64,000 bases of DNA, taken from NCBI GenBank assembly GCA_963565915.1, contig OY751489.1, positions 4,774,001 to 4,838,000 of the forward strand, written 5' to 3'. This document shows, one piece after another, positions 32,161 through 43,193 of this stretch (position 1 is its first letter; every line of letters starts with the position of its first letter). The notes below the pieces were generated by a model, which was not told the DNA's origin, searched no databases, and saw only the letters and a list, made by a program, of their open reading frames with translations. The stretch comes from Entoloma clypeatum (Eukaryota > Basidiomycota > Agaricomycetes > Agaricales > Entolomataceae). The position numbers and the translations under genes were made by a program.

Positions 32161-32583
32161 ACAATGAGTAGAGCCAGAGTTGACAAGGGCGACTACCGGA
32201 GGAGAATCAGAGATAGATAAGTGGAGATGTAAGTTGGACATGGAGGGAATTGGGGTTGGAAAGAGCAGAAGCATTGAGTAGAGCGGTAGTATAGATGGGT
32301 TCAACACAGTCCTCAGGCTGTACAGAGTCCTGTGGACTGCCTGCTATTTTTTTGTTTCATCCTGAGTCTTGGCTTGGACAGTGCGCACCTTAGCCTTAGA
32401 GGTGGAGGACAAAGACTTCAGGCAATCTTTTATGATGTGTCCTGCTTTGCCGCGAAACATGCAGAGGTTGTTTTGTCAAAATGGCATTTGTGTTCCTCCA
32501 GAGTTAGCTTTCCATCTTTTCCGAGTTTGTTGGAGATGTTGGACTTTGGAGCGGAGGAAGGCTTCGACTGTTTGCCCTGGTTC
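32161..32583 (-). pseudogene. Gyp-5 gag C-terminus and start of pol
   Basis: The gag end has a knuckle relic LCMFRGKAGHIIKDC (second Cys changed to Arg) and the end TQDETKK. The gag stop TAG (32346-32344) directly follows A AAA AAA (32353-32347). Pol reads on in the -1 frame: CVEPIYTTALLN, ASALSNPNSLH. The protease core is NSGSTHC, with the catalytic Asp replaced by Asn. Confidence 0.78.
32344..32353 (-). promoter_or_regulatory. Gyp-5 candidate -1 ribosomal frameshift site
   Basis: In-frame heptamer A AAA AAA directly before the gag stop TAG. Identical in Gyp-6 at 43184-43193. Confidence 0.55.
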
Positions 32584-33063
32584 TGTTATATACCATTCTG
32601 GCTCCAACAACCTCCGATCATCTCTGATCAATTCCGATCAATTCCGATCAATTCCGCTCCAATGATCTCCGATCAATTCCGATAGTCCAGACATCTGTCA
32701 CCTCCACATCTCTGCATGTTACCATCGTGCATTTCATATTCATAACTCCATGCCTTTATGCATTTCATATCCATATTCCTGTTTACTTATGCATCGTCTT
32801 TTCCACATGGTCCATTGACTGACATCTCTGATGTTCAATACAGTCGCTGGCAACTTACGCCACAACTCCGGACCCTACTCCGACCATCTCTGTAAAGTAA
32901 TCACATTTAGATATTTAAGCTCATACCATACCTGTAGTTCCTCAGTTTGAATATCAACCAAGTTCACTCCTCTACTCTCAGTTCATGCCAGAGATCCTTG
33001 CTGTGGTACAATACGCTGACAACATCATCATCTACTGCTCCTCCTCCATCATTACCCTTTGAC
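32584..33063 (+). repeat. Solo LTR L6, first part (continues 41469-41538, 58075-58290)
   Basis: Starts TGTTATATACC; the whole LTR ends CTACTTAACA at 58290, flanked by GGTTC (32579-32583 and 58291-58295). It shares CAGTTTGAATAT (32943-32954) and TCCGATCAATTCCGAT words with the Gyp-6 LTR, so it is a relative of Gyp-6. The assembled length is about 770 bp. It is split by the Copia composite and then by Gyp-6. Confidence 0.85.
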
Positions 33064-33373
33064 TGTTGAAGTTCCACCTGGGTGCTAGCCACAGGCATAC
33101 TGAGCAACACAGCTACAGTGTGGAAGTACTCTACTTAACCGTTCTAGCCACTTACATGGTTTGGGAGGGTGAGGCTGGTGAGAGCGGTTGAGGCTGATAA
33201 GAGCGATGGAGCTGGTTAAGAGTCAAGAGACAACTTATTGATATTGACAGTTTTCTGGTCTTATATACTGTACTACTGTTTGGACCAACCAAATAAGTAT
33301 GTAATCGAAGATGTCTAAGGTCACGTGATATAATCTAATCTAATCTAATCTACATGATGGAAAAGTTTCAACA
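33064..33373 (-). repeat. Copia composite 1, 3' LTR
   Basis: TGTTGAAGTTCC to GTTTCAACA on the plus strand. A run of Gs (polypurine tract on the minus strand) abuts it at 33374-33380. Confidence 0.95.
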
Positions 33374-33438
33374 CCCCCCCATATTTAGTACATACTTCTA
33401 AATACATTTTTACTTCTTCCCATATAGGTACTCTTCAT

Positions 33439-36400
33439 CTAGTTTTTAAGTAATCCGAAGTACGGGATAAACTTGTTAAAGAGGATTTTCCCCAGATTCT
33501 TAGTTAAAAGATCTGCAGGGTTATTTACTCCTTCAATGAATTCGACCGTGATGATGCCTTCGGATACTTTTTCTCTGACAAAGTGGAATCGCACGTCGAT
33601 GTGCTTGGATCGCTTCTCAGTTACAGGGTTGGATGCGATAAAGACGGAGCCATTGTTATCTCCATAGATCGGTACTGATCTGATCTGCATTCCAAGTTCG
33701 GCAAGCATGCTTCTCAGCCATGTTGCTGCGCGACTGCAATCTGATAGCGCCATATACTCTGCTTCTGTAGAAGAGAGGGCAATGGTTTTTTGCGCCGATG
33801 ATACCCATGTTATTGCTCCAGACGCCAGTGATATGAAGAAGCCGGTGGTAGACCTCCTTGTGTTTTCATCTGGCGCCCAGTCGGAGTCTGTGAATGCATA
33901 GATCCCTTTCCCTGAGTCCCCATCATACATGATTGCATAATCTTTTGTTGCTTTCAAATATCTGCAAATATCCCTAGCCACTTCTAAATGACGTTTGGTG
34001 GGATTCGCGGAAAATTGGGACATTTTGATTACAGCAAAGCAGATGTCAGGCCTCGTTCCAATCATCAGATATAGGAGTGATCCGATGACGGATTGGTACT
34101 TGGATCGGAGTTCCGCATTGGGTTCATCCTCGGATGCCATGGGTTTGTAGCCCGTAGGGAGTGGGGTATGGGTCGCATTGGATTCACTCATCCCCATGCG
34201 TGTGAGTATTTTCTCAAGGTAAGGTACTTGATCAATGAAGATCCTCTTCCCATGTTGCCTTATCTGGATCAAAAGAAACTCTTTTGGTTCCCCACCAGGC
34301 ACGAGGTGCCCTAGGTCCCTACATTCCCATGTGGTCATGAAGGCCCTCTTTTTCTCTAGCATATATTCCCGGTTTGTGCCGAGAAAAGCAGAGTCGTCGA
34401 CATAGATGACGGCGATTACAATTTCCCCGTTGGTACTTTTGTGAATGAAAACACCCGCATCGGAGTGAAGCCGGACAAAGCCGAGCTTTTTCATGGAGGA
34501 ATCAAGTTCCCTCCACCAGGCTAGTGCGGCCTGCTTAAGTCCATATAGGGCTTTGTATAGTCGGTACACGAGGTGTTCTTTCCCTTTTACTACGTAGCCC
34601 TCAGGCTGTCGCATGTAGATGACCTCATGGAGCGTTCCATAGAGGAAGGCTGATGAGACGTCCAAAAGTGTCATGAACCACCCTTCAAGGGCTGTCAATG
34701 CCAGTATTAATCAGACGGTTTCATATCTCACGACTGGTGAGAAGATCTGATCAAAGTCGATCCCTTCTACCTGTGAGAAGCCTTTTGCGACGAGGCGTGC
34801 TTTCAGACGCCTGTCGGATTTTTCGTTGTAAACCCATTTGTTCCTTAGAGCTTTCCTCCCTGTAGGTAGGGGTACTAGCTCCGTGATCACCCCGCGGCGT
34901 TTGAGCATATCTAGCTCTTTACGTTCAGCCGCATACCAGTCTTCTTTATTTGGAAGAGGGTATATGTCTTTATGGGACATGTCGACAATGCCAACTTGGA
35001 CTGATATCGCCTCCATCAGGAGGTCATTCATCCATGCCGTTTGACCGCCCAATCTCCGTCTTCAATCTAATTTTTCAAGATCAGACGCTGGAGTGTCTTC
35101 CCCATAGATGCTTCCTGGCATCTTCCGAACTCGTCGTTCCCTGATCGGTCGATCTGGTACTTGCTCGGGTTCTGGAGTGGGTACTCACGGTTCGTCATCA
35201 GGCTCACTGGCAGGCAATTCGTTGTCTGATTCAGGTTGATCCTGTTCAATGGGAAGTGGGTCATGAGGTGTTTCGTTGTGACTTTCGTCGTCGTTGCTGC
35301 CAGGGATGAGATCCTCAAACTCATCAGCCGGCTCTGGGTTTTCCATTTCTGGATGGTTTTCTGGCAAAGGGTCGATGTGGCATCTAGGGTACTTGCTTTC
35401 ATCAAAGATAGCTTTCCCACCCATGAAAATCATGTTGGTCTCAGGATCCATGAAGCGGTATCCTTTGACCCCTGGTTTTGATCCGAGATAAATCATCAAT
35501 CGAGATCTTGACTCCAGGGAGTTTCTGCGTTTTTCTTTTGGGATATATACGTATGCTTGGCATCCGAAGACTCTGATGCTGGACATGTCGGGGATCTCAT
35601 TGGTCACCCTGGAGTAAGGGGTTTTCCATTCAAGACGCCGCATGGGGGTTCTGTTGTATAGAAATGCTGCATGTTCCAAACAGAATTCCCACCACATCGG
35701 CGGTAGACATGCGTTGAAACGCAGTGCCTGAGATTTTTCCCACAGAGTTCGATTTATCCGTTCTGCTCTACCATTCTGCTGATGCTGATATGGGAGTGTG
35801 ACGTCGATCAGAATTCCATGATCGGCAAGTACATCCTTGTATTCATTGAATTCTCCACCTCCATCAACCCGCCATTTTTTAGGGGTGGCGGCGAATTGAT
35901 TCTGGATCATCGCAAGGAATTGTTTCAGCGCTGTGATGGCGCCTGACTTTTTCCTAAGCAAGACGACCCAGACATGGGAAGAAAAATCATCCAAAAAGGT
36001 AAGGAAATATTTGTACTTGTGGTACAATGCCGTGGATATCTGCTTCAAGTCCGAATGGATCAAATCAAAGGGTTTAACAGCCCTTGTCATCGAGTTAGGG
36101 TAAGACTGATTCGGCATTTTCCCTTTTAGACACCCCGTGCAGCTTTCCTGTGATTTCTCACGTACTAACGTTTTGTGTACTCCTTTGGTACTAGTGGGAA
36201 TCTTATTGAGCGCCTGGTCATTTGGGTGGCCAAGGCGTTTATGCCAGGTTTCAACAGTGATTTCGCTAGAGATCGCGTGGATTTGGTCATAGCGTATTTC
36301 AGTGTCTAGCCAGTAAATGGTTTGTCTGATGAAATGAGGCGAAAACTGTATTTTGTTCAGCCCTTTAGAGATATTAATTTCTCCGCGCATTCCATCAACT

Positions 36401-38530
36401 TTGTAACCATGGTTAAGGAAGACGCCTAGGGACAATAGACATGTGTCCATATCCGGAATATAAAATACCGGTCGTAGGAGATGGGTTTTAGTTTCCCCAT
36501 TTAGGGTATGCCATACTGGAACGGCCCCAACTCCGAGAATTTCCAGTTTCTTTCCCTTTGCAGCTGTTTGGACAAATCGCTTAGCCTTGAGAGGCCTGTA
36601 ATACGCGAAGTCTTTGAACTCATGGGTAAAGTGTAATGATGCGCCGGAATCTAAGATCCACTGAGCGCGTTCTCTCTCTTTGCAGTGTGTGCAGGACGCG
36701 GAATGTTTGATATATTTTTTGTACAGATCATCACTAAAGAGATCTATACTATCTGCATCGGTACTAGCTAATATGTATTCAAACGTCTGTGCGTGATTAT
36801 TAGCGTTTCCCATTTGGTCAAGTTTGAGAGAAATATGTGACGAACCGTCAAGTTCAATCAGCCCATCTTCGAATTGTTCCAGCCCCATCCGCTCGCTTTG
36901 ATGGTCTATGTCCATCATCTTCAGCGTTTCTTCTATCGACGGGGCTACGCGACACTGTTTAGCCGGCCTTTCGTCGATGTCAGGAATGATGGTGTCTAGG
37001 ATACAAAGATTTGATCCTGAGGGGCGAGCACCAATGCCGCGCGCGAGTTTGCGGACATGGTCGTTCTTTTTCCACACGGATGGTTTTCCAGAAGGAAGCC
37101 CGGTGTACTGTGACGGAGGGGGGTTCATACGCTGCAGGAGCGACTGCATTCTTGCGGAATCGGGCTGGGCGGTACTTGTCGTTTTCCCGCGACCAGTGAC
37201 AGTGGTGAAGGACGGTGCCGGAAGAGGAGGGAAGTGGATGGCGGGAGCGACAAACTCAACCGTTTCCTCCACATGTTCGGACGCGTTGTCCGCAGTGTTG
37301 GCGTTTTTCTTCTGATTGCGCCAGCGTCCTTTTCCCTTCTTCTTTTCAGAAGCGGTACTATGGTCGGTCGAGTTAGGCTGCTCGTCAGCATCGTTCTGCG
37401 AGGTACTTGGCTTTTGCTGCCTTTCCCATTTAGGGTCCTGTCCCTTGCGCTTTGTCCCGGAAATTTTCCGGGCCTGCTCATTGGACGCACGAGTAGACCC
37501 GACCGAATACTTGCGTCTGTACTCCGAGATGATGCTCTCGGCGATGGCTTTATAGGTGAAATCATCAGCGTCGTAGACTTGGAATAGGGCGGTGGAGAGT
37601 GACGACCAGGCGTCAGGAATTGCGTTGGCCAGGATCATTGCCTGCATCAGCTCGGGAACGACAAAGTTTGAATCGGCGAGCCGAGCGAAAAGAGACCCCA
37701 GGCGTTCGATTTCAGGCACGGGGTCGCGTCCAGACAGCTTGAAGGTGGCGGCGGTTTTGAAGTCGCCGAAGATGATGGCCGGGGATACCTTGGAATAGGC
37801 ATCTTTTAACGCTGCCCATGCTTCAAGGGCCGAGGTGCTGTCCTTGATGCGCACGAGTAGACCCGACCGAATACTTGCGTCTGTACTCCGAGATGATGCT
37901 CTCGGCGATGGCTTTATAGGTGAAATCATCAGCGTCGTAGACTTGGAATAGGGCGGTGGAGAGTGACGACCAGGCGTCAGGAATTGCGTTGGCCAGGATC
38001 ATTGCCTGCATCAGCTCGGGAACGACAAAGTTTGAATCGGCGAGCCGAGCGAAAAGAGACCCCAGGCGTTCGATTTCAGGCACGGGGTCGCGTCCAGACA
38101 GCTTGAAGGTGGCGGCGGTTTTGAAGTCGCCGAAGATGACAGCCGGGGATACCTTGGAGTAGTTATCTTTCAGTGATTTCCACGCATCAAGTGCCGAGGT
38201 GCTGTCTTTGATGTGGCGTCTGATCGCCTCAGAGACCTTCAGGCGTATCGCCCCGAGAGCTACGTCGTCGTCCCTGACCCAGGCTTTTTCTTCCTTACGG
38301 AAGCCGGGCTGGTCGACCGTGGTAGTCAACACAGGGGGAGCAGCAGCAGTGGCCCCTGGGGTGGAGACCGTGGTGGTGAAGTCAGCGATCACGGGACGGG
38401 TGATGTCGCCAGAGACGATGCGCCAGACTCCTTGATGGAGGAGGTAAGACTTCATTTTTTCGGCCCAGCTCTGGTAGTCGATACCGTCGAAGGGGGTGAT
38501 GATGTCAAGAGCAGAGCGAGAGGTAGACAT
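33439..38530 (-). pseudogene. Cop-1B gag-pol polyprotein, inactive
   Basis: Gag starts MSTSRSALDIITPFDGIDYQ (38530) with a UBN2-type Copia gag domain. Then protease ILDSGASLHF, GAG-pre-integrase HKRLGHPNDQ...CTGCLKGKMP, integrase (HSDLKQI, VDGGGEF, NGRAERINR), RT (KGFSQVEGIDF, LDVSSAFLYG, YVDD) and RNase H ending FGLLKN. A 364-bp duplication shifts the gag frame at 37850. TGA stops at 35185, 35062 and 34711 each replace Arg CGA by comparison with Cop-2B. It retains the GTRPDICF block lost from Cop-2B. Confidence 0.92.
37486..38213 (-). repeat. 364-bp imperfect tandem duplication within Cop-1B gag
   Basis: Copy 1 37486-37849, copy 2 37850-38213. Nearly identical for about 300 bp, then diverging at the end: copy 1 reads EAWAALKDAYSK like Cop-2A, copy 2 reads DAWKSLKDNYSK. 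364 is not a multiple of three. Confidence 0.9.
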
Positions 38531-38882
38531 TGTAGATGAATCTAAGAAAGGGTTCCCAATCAGTGATGTGTTATGAATATGATTCAAGAAAACAATTGAA
38601 TGATTCCTTATGACATATTCCCTTTAGGAATAGCGGTCACGGGAAAAACCCTTTATATGTCAGAAACGTATAAGGTGCGATCAACGTTTCCACATGGAGT
38701 GTACTAGGTCAATCCCCTTTAGGGACGTCTCATGACAGGTACTTGTCGTAATGACGTTCCCAGGTTCATATGTGAAGAAGTAAGACTCAGAACCTAGATC
38801 TTTTGATCGGTTCCTTGCCAACCAGGGTAGAGTGGGCAGGTACTCGCTGTTGCCAGCGTTTCCCAAGTCCCTCTGCTATCCG

Positions 38883-38894
38883 GGGCCCATAACC
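38883..38894 (-). other. Copia primer binding site (also 41142-41153, and + strand 46390-46401, 50120-50131)
   Basis: GGTTATGGGCCC directly abuts the 5' LTR in all four copies. The same motif follows the LTR of Drosophila copia, which primes with an internal (anticodon-stem) fragment of initiator tRNA-Met. Confidence 0.75.
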
Positions 38895-39205
38895 TGTTGA
38901 AGTTCCACCTGGGCGCTAGCCGCAAGTGTACTGAAGCAACCGGCTACAGTGGAAGTACTCTACGATACCGTTCTGACCACTTACATAGATTGGAGAGGGT
39001 GAGGCTGGTGAGAGCGGTTGAGGCTGGTAAGAGCGATGGAGGCGGTTAAGAGTCAAGAGACAACTTGTTCGTATTGACAGTTTCCTGGTCTTATATACCG
39101 TACTACTGTTTGTACCAACCAAACAAGTATGTAAGAAAGATATGTAATGGTCACGTGATGTGATCTAATCTAAATCTAATCTATGTGATGGAAAAAGTTT
39201 CAACA
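38895..39205 (-). repeat. Copia composite 1, middle LTR
   Basis: 311 bp. It serves as the 5' LTR of Cop-1B and directly abuts the broken pol of Cop-1A at 39206. Confidence 0.94.
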
Positions 39206-40786
39206 AGTCTAATATCCACTGCGTGCATTCTTTTTCCTTACAGTGTGTACAAGAGGCAAAATGTTTAATATATATTTTTTGTGTAGATCACTGCTGAAGT
39301 GATCTACGCACTCTGTAGTGGTACTGGCTAATGTATTACATGTCTGTTGAGAGGTATAATTAGCTTTCCACATTTGGTAAGGTTCAAGAAAAGGGTTTGA
39401 CGAACCGTCTAGTTCGATCTCGTCTACAAACTCGTCTGGCCCCATCCGTTCTTGGTCTATGTCCATCATCCGCAGCGAATGGTCTAACGGCGGAGTTACT
39501 CAACGCTGTTTAGTTGGCCTCTCGTCGATGTCTGGGATGATAGTGTCCAAGATACGAAGGTTCGACCCAGAGGGTTGTGCGCAGATTTCTCGGGCGAGCT
39601 TTCGCACCCTCTCATTCTTTTTCCACACAGACGGCTTTCCGGAAGGAAGCCCAGTGTACTGGGAAGGAGGCGGGTTCATGCGTTGCAGGAGCGACTGCAT
39701 TTTTTCCGACTCAGGTTGTATGGTAAAAGAGGTCCTTCCGCAACCGGTTACGGTGGTGAAGGAGTGTGCATGACGAGGTGGGAGAGGGCAAGGGGCACGT
39801 TGCCGAGGAGGAAGGGGACAGGGAGCAGGATGACGAGGGGCTTGTTCAATGGCTGGTGCAATAAACTCGACCATTTCCTCAGCGTGGTCGGACTCGTTGT
39901 CCGCGTTGTTGGCGCGCTTCTTCTGGTTGCACCAGCGTCCCTTTCCCTTCTTCTTTTCAGAAGCGGTACTCAGGTTGGTCGAGTTAGGCTGCTCGTCAGT
40001 GTTGTTACGTGAGGTACTTGGCGCTGATTGCTTTTCCCATTTGGGGTCTTGCCCCTTTCGCTTAGTCCCGGAGATTTTCTGGGCCTGCTTGTTGGACGCC
40101 CGAGTAGACCCTATCGCATACTTGCGCCTGTACTCTGAAACGATGCTGTCAGTGACGGCCTGCCATGTGAAGTCATCGGTGTCGTAGACCTGAAAGAGGG
40201 TGGTGGAGAGAGATGACCAAGTGTCAGGAATGGCACTTGCTAAGATCATGGCCTGCATCAGATCAGGCACAACAAATTTTGAGTTGCTAAGGCGAGCGAA
40301 GAGTGACCCAAGCTCGATTTCCGGTACAGGGTCCCGACCAGACAGTTTGAAAGAGGCTGCAGCTTTGAAATTGCCAAATATGGTGGCAGGGGAGATCTTT
40401 GAATAAGTGTCCTTCAATGATGTCCAGGCTTCTTTTGAGGTCTTGGCATCCTTGATGTGCCTCCTGATTGCCTCGGAGACTTTGAGGCAGATGGAGCCTA
40501 GAGCCATGTCGTTGTCCCTGATCCAAATCTTCCTTTCCTTGTGGAAGGTGGGTTGGTCGACGGTAGTGGTGACCACCGGAGGTTGAGTTGCAGACGTTGA
40601 GGTGGCGGAGGCAGGGGTGGAGACCATGACCGTAAAGTCGGCAATGTCGGGGCGCTCAATGTCGCCAGATACGATGCGCCAGAGTCCTTGATTGAGGAGA
40701 TAGGATTTCATTTTTTCAGCCCAGCTTTGGTAGTCGATACCGTCAAAGACGGTGATGGAGTCAAGTGCGGAGCGAGGGGTAGACAT
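39206..40786 (-). pseudogene. Cop-1A partial gag to protease
   Basis: Starts MSTPRSALDSITVFDG and belongs to a gag subtype shared with Cop-2B (SATQPPVVTTTVDQP, KDAKTSKEAWTSLKD). A TGA near 39497 follows TKQR and a frameshift follows near 39280. The sequence ends at QWILD, within the protease active-site motif, where the middle LTR begins. Integrase and RT are absent. Confidence 0.9.
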
Positions 40787-41153
40787 TTTTAATGAATCTA
40801 AAAGGAGTTCTCCCAATCAGTGATGTTCTTTTGTGAATTTGATTTTTAGAGAAAACAAATAAATGATTCCTCATAACATATTCCCTTTAGGAATAGCGGT
40901 TGTGGGAAAAACCCTTTTTGTCAGAAGTGTGTGAGGTACGATCAACGTTTCCACATGACATGTACTAAGTCAATCCCCTTAGGGACGCTTCATGACAGGT
41001 ACTTGTTGTAATGACGTTCCCAGGTTCATGTGTGAAGAAGTATGACTCAGAACCTAGATTTTTGATCAGTTCTCCTGTCAACCAGGGTAGAGTGGGCGGG
41101 TACTTGCTGTTGCCAGCGTTCCCAAGTCCCTCTGCTATCCGGGGCCCATAACC

Positions 41154-41463
41154 TGTTGAAGTTCCACCTGGGCGCTAGCCACAGGCGTACTGAGCAACAC
41201 AGCTACAGTGTGGAAGTACTCTACTTAACCGTTCTAGCCACTTACATGGTTTGGGAGGGTGAGGCTGGTGAGAGCGGTTGAGGCTGATAAGAGCGATGGA
41301 GCTGGTTAAGAGTCAAGAGACAACTTATTGATATTGACAGTTTCCTGGTCTTATATACTGTACTACTGTTTGGACCAACCAAATAAGTATGTAATCGAAG
41401 ATGTCTAAGGTCACGTGATATAATCTAATCTAATCTAATCTACATGATGGAAAAGTTTCAACA
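41154..41463 (-). repeat. Copia composite 1, 5' LTR
   Basis: 310 bp. TTGAC at 41464-41468 matches 33059-33063. 40787-41153 is the untranslated leader of Cop-1A. Confidence 0.95.
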
Positions 41464-41468
41464 TTGAC

Positions 41469-41538
41469 GAGCTCAGTACTGTGTCTGAGTCACAACTCCG
41501 ACATTGTCCAATCACTTCCACATCAGCATGTCCCTCAC
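41469..41538 (+). repeat. Solo LTR L6, middle part
   Basis: The remnant of L6 between the TTGAC copy of Copia composite 1 and Gyp-6. It ends CCCTCAC, CTCAC being the Gyp-6 target site. Confidence 0.75.
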
Positions 41539-41929
41539 TGTTACATTCCGATCAATTCCGATGATTTCTGACCAATCCCGATCCGACACCTCCAACATTT
41601 TGACTAATACTTATTATGCATACTTACTGTTATGAATCTCGTTACTACGTACATTACTTACATCCGACCATTTTACTATGTAGAATCGTGTATTAGCTTC
41701 AGTTTGAATATCAACTTAGATTCAACATCTTACCTCCTGTCCTCTTTCCAACTCTTAACTTGAGTACGACCTCCGATCCTCTGATCCTCCAAAATAAGGA
41801 CACCAATATATTAGCGAGGGCGCAATGCACAAGTTGAAGCCAAGTCCTTGCCCCTACGTCGCACGCGCTCCGACCACCCTCCGACGCGTCCAACATAGCT
41901 CCGACGTTTTTGTCGATCAGTTCTTAACA
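41539..41929 (+). repeat. Gyp-6 5' LTR, missing 81 bp including the TATA box
   Basis: TGTTACATTCC to AGTTCTTAACA. Compared with the 3' LTR it lacks 81 bp between two ACTTATGT copies, including TATTTAAA. Confidence 0.93.
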
Positions 41930-41931
41930 GT

Positions 41932-41943
41932 ATATTCAAACTG
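41932..41943 (+). other. Gyp-6 self-primer binding site
   Basis: ATATTCAAACTG, 2 nt inside the LTR, is the exact complement of CAGTTTGAATAT in the LTR (41700-41711). Confidence 0.75.
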
Positions 41944-41975
41944 CCGCTCACTTATCCATATTTCAAATTCCAGTT

Positions 41976-43193
41976 ATGGCAGCCCGCACCACTCAGAACT
42001 CCCGCGCAGCAGCAGCAGCGGCAGAAGCTTCAAACCTGCAGGACACCAGGGCATTATTTCTACATATGTTCCAAGATCTTTCCGCAGAACCCAAACCTGA
42101 CCCCATATCTCCGACACCACGTTCCCGAACACCTCAGACATTGGGACCTCCGATCCCTGAAGGATCCCGTCATTCCCACAAATCTCCAACTTCTCCTTTC
42201 GATGACAACAATCCTTTCTGTCGCGAGCAAACTCAAAACCTCGCCGAAGCAATTATGCTTATGATGCAGGAGCTCCGATGTAGAGAGACTCCGAAGACTC
42301 CGAAAAAGAAGTCGAAGGAACCTGACACTTTTGACAGTTCTGACTCTTGGAAACTCACCAGTTTCCTCGCACAATGCACACTATATTTCCAAAACAACCC
42401 TGCCTTTGACAACGATGATAACAAAGTCAGTTTTGCTCTGTCGTACCTCCGAGGAACCATGCTCAAATGGTTTGAGCCCACCCTCTTGGGAGAGTCCGAC
42501 AACAACTCTGTCTGGTTGGATGACTGGTCCGCCTTTGTGCACATCCTCTGATCTAAATTTGGACCTATCGATCCGACTGGAGAAGCAGAGGATAGCCTGG
42601 ATCACCTTTGGATGCGCGACAATCAGAAGATCCTACGTTACAACGTGGACTTCAAACGTCTTTCTGCTTGCACACAGTGGGATGATGGCGCATTCCAATA
42701 TCGGTACTATACCAGTTTAGCAGAACGCATCAAGGACGTTTTGGGGACTTTTCCCAAACCAAAGACTCTCGCTGAGTTGAAAGTAATGGCCCATAACATT
42801 GATGCTCGCTACTGGGAACGTCAACGCAAGAAATCGTGCTCCTCCGACAAATCTACTCCGAAGTCCAACAAATCCAACAAATCCAACAAAAAACAGACCC
42901 CCACTTCATCATCCTCCAACAACAACTCCTCATCGTCTAAACCCAACTCGCAACAACAAAAATTGTCATCCACCTCCCCAAAATCCGCCCTCTCCGACAA
43001 ACTTGGCAAAGACAGGAAATTAACTCCCCAAGAATGCCAACAACGATTTGACAATAATTTATGCATGTTTTGCGGCAATGTGGGTCATCGGGCATCCGAC
43101 TGCTCAAAGAAGTCGTCTTCTAATGCCAAAGCAAAGGCCCACGCGGCCCAAGCTGAGGACAAATCGGAGAAGACGGCTGAGTCAAAAAAATAG
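41976..43193 (+). pseudogene. Gyp-6 gag
   Basis: Starts MAARTTQNSRAAAAAAE. The capsid-like core includes PDTFDSSDSWKLTSFLAQC and YLRGTMLKWFEPTLL. A TGA at 42549 replaces the expected Arg (HIL-stop-SKFGP). A Ser/Asn-rich linker and a single knuckle CMFCGNVGHRASDC follow. It ends AESKK at TAG 43191, preceded by seven A. The reading frame is otherwise open for about 405 codons. Confidence 0.88.
43184..43193 (+). promoter_or_regulatory. Gyp-6 candidate -1 ribosomal frameshift site
   Basis: The heptamer A AAA AAA in the gag frame is followed by TAG. After a -1 shift the frame reads on through HTGDCVDSF into protease, interrupted by one TGA near 43264. Confidence 0.6.

Larger units (their letters stand above)
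33064..41463 (-). mobile_element. Ty1/Copia composite 1: LTR - full body - LTR - partial body - LTR
   Basis: Three ~310-bp LTRs (33064-33373, 38895-39205, 41154-41463) with outer duplication TTGAC (33059-33063 and 41464-41468). Between the first two is a full-length but mutated copy (Cop-1B). Between the last two is a copy (Cop-1A) that keeps gag and stops dead at the middle LTR inside the protease. No duplication flanks the middle LTR. Confidence 0.93.

Noticed and set aside
33340..33360. TAATCTAATCTAATC tracts in the Copia LTRs as telomere-like or CRISPR-like repeats
   Set aside because: They are 5-base repeats within LTR U3, same place in all six LTRs; no spacers and not a fungal telomere repeat.
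38895..39205. Middle Copia LTR as an independent solo LTR
   Set aside because: No flanking target duplication, and it directly joins a full body with its primer site; it is the 5' LTR of Cop-1B.
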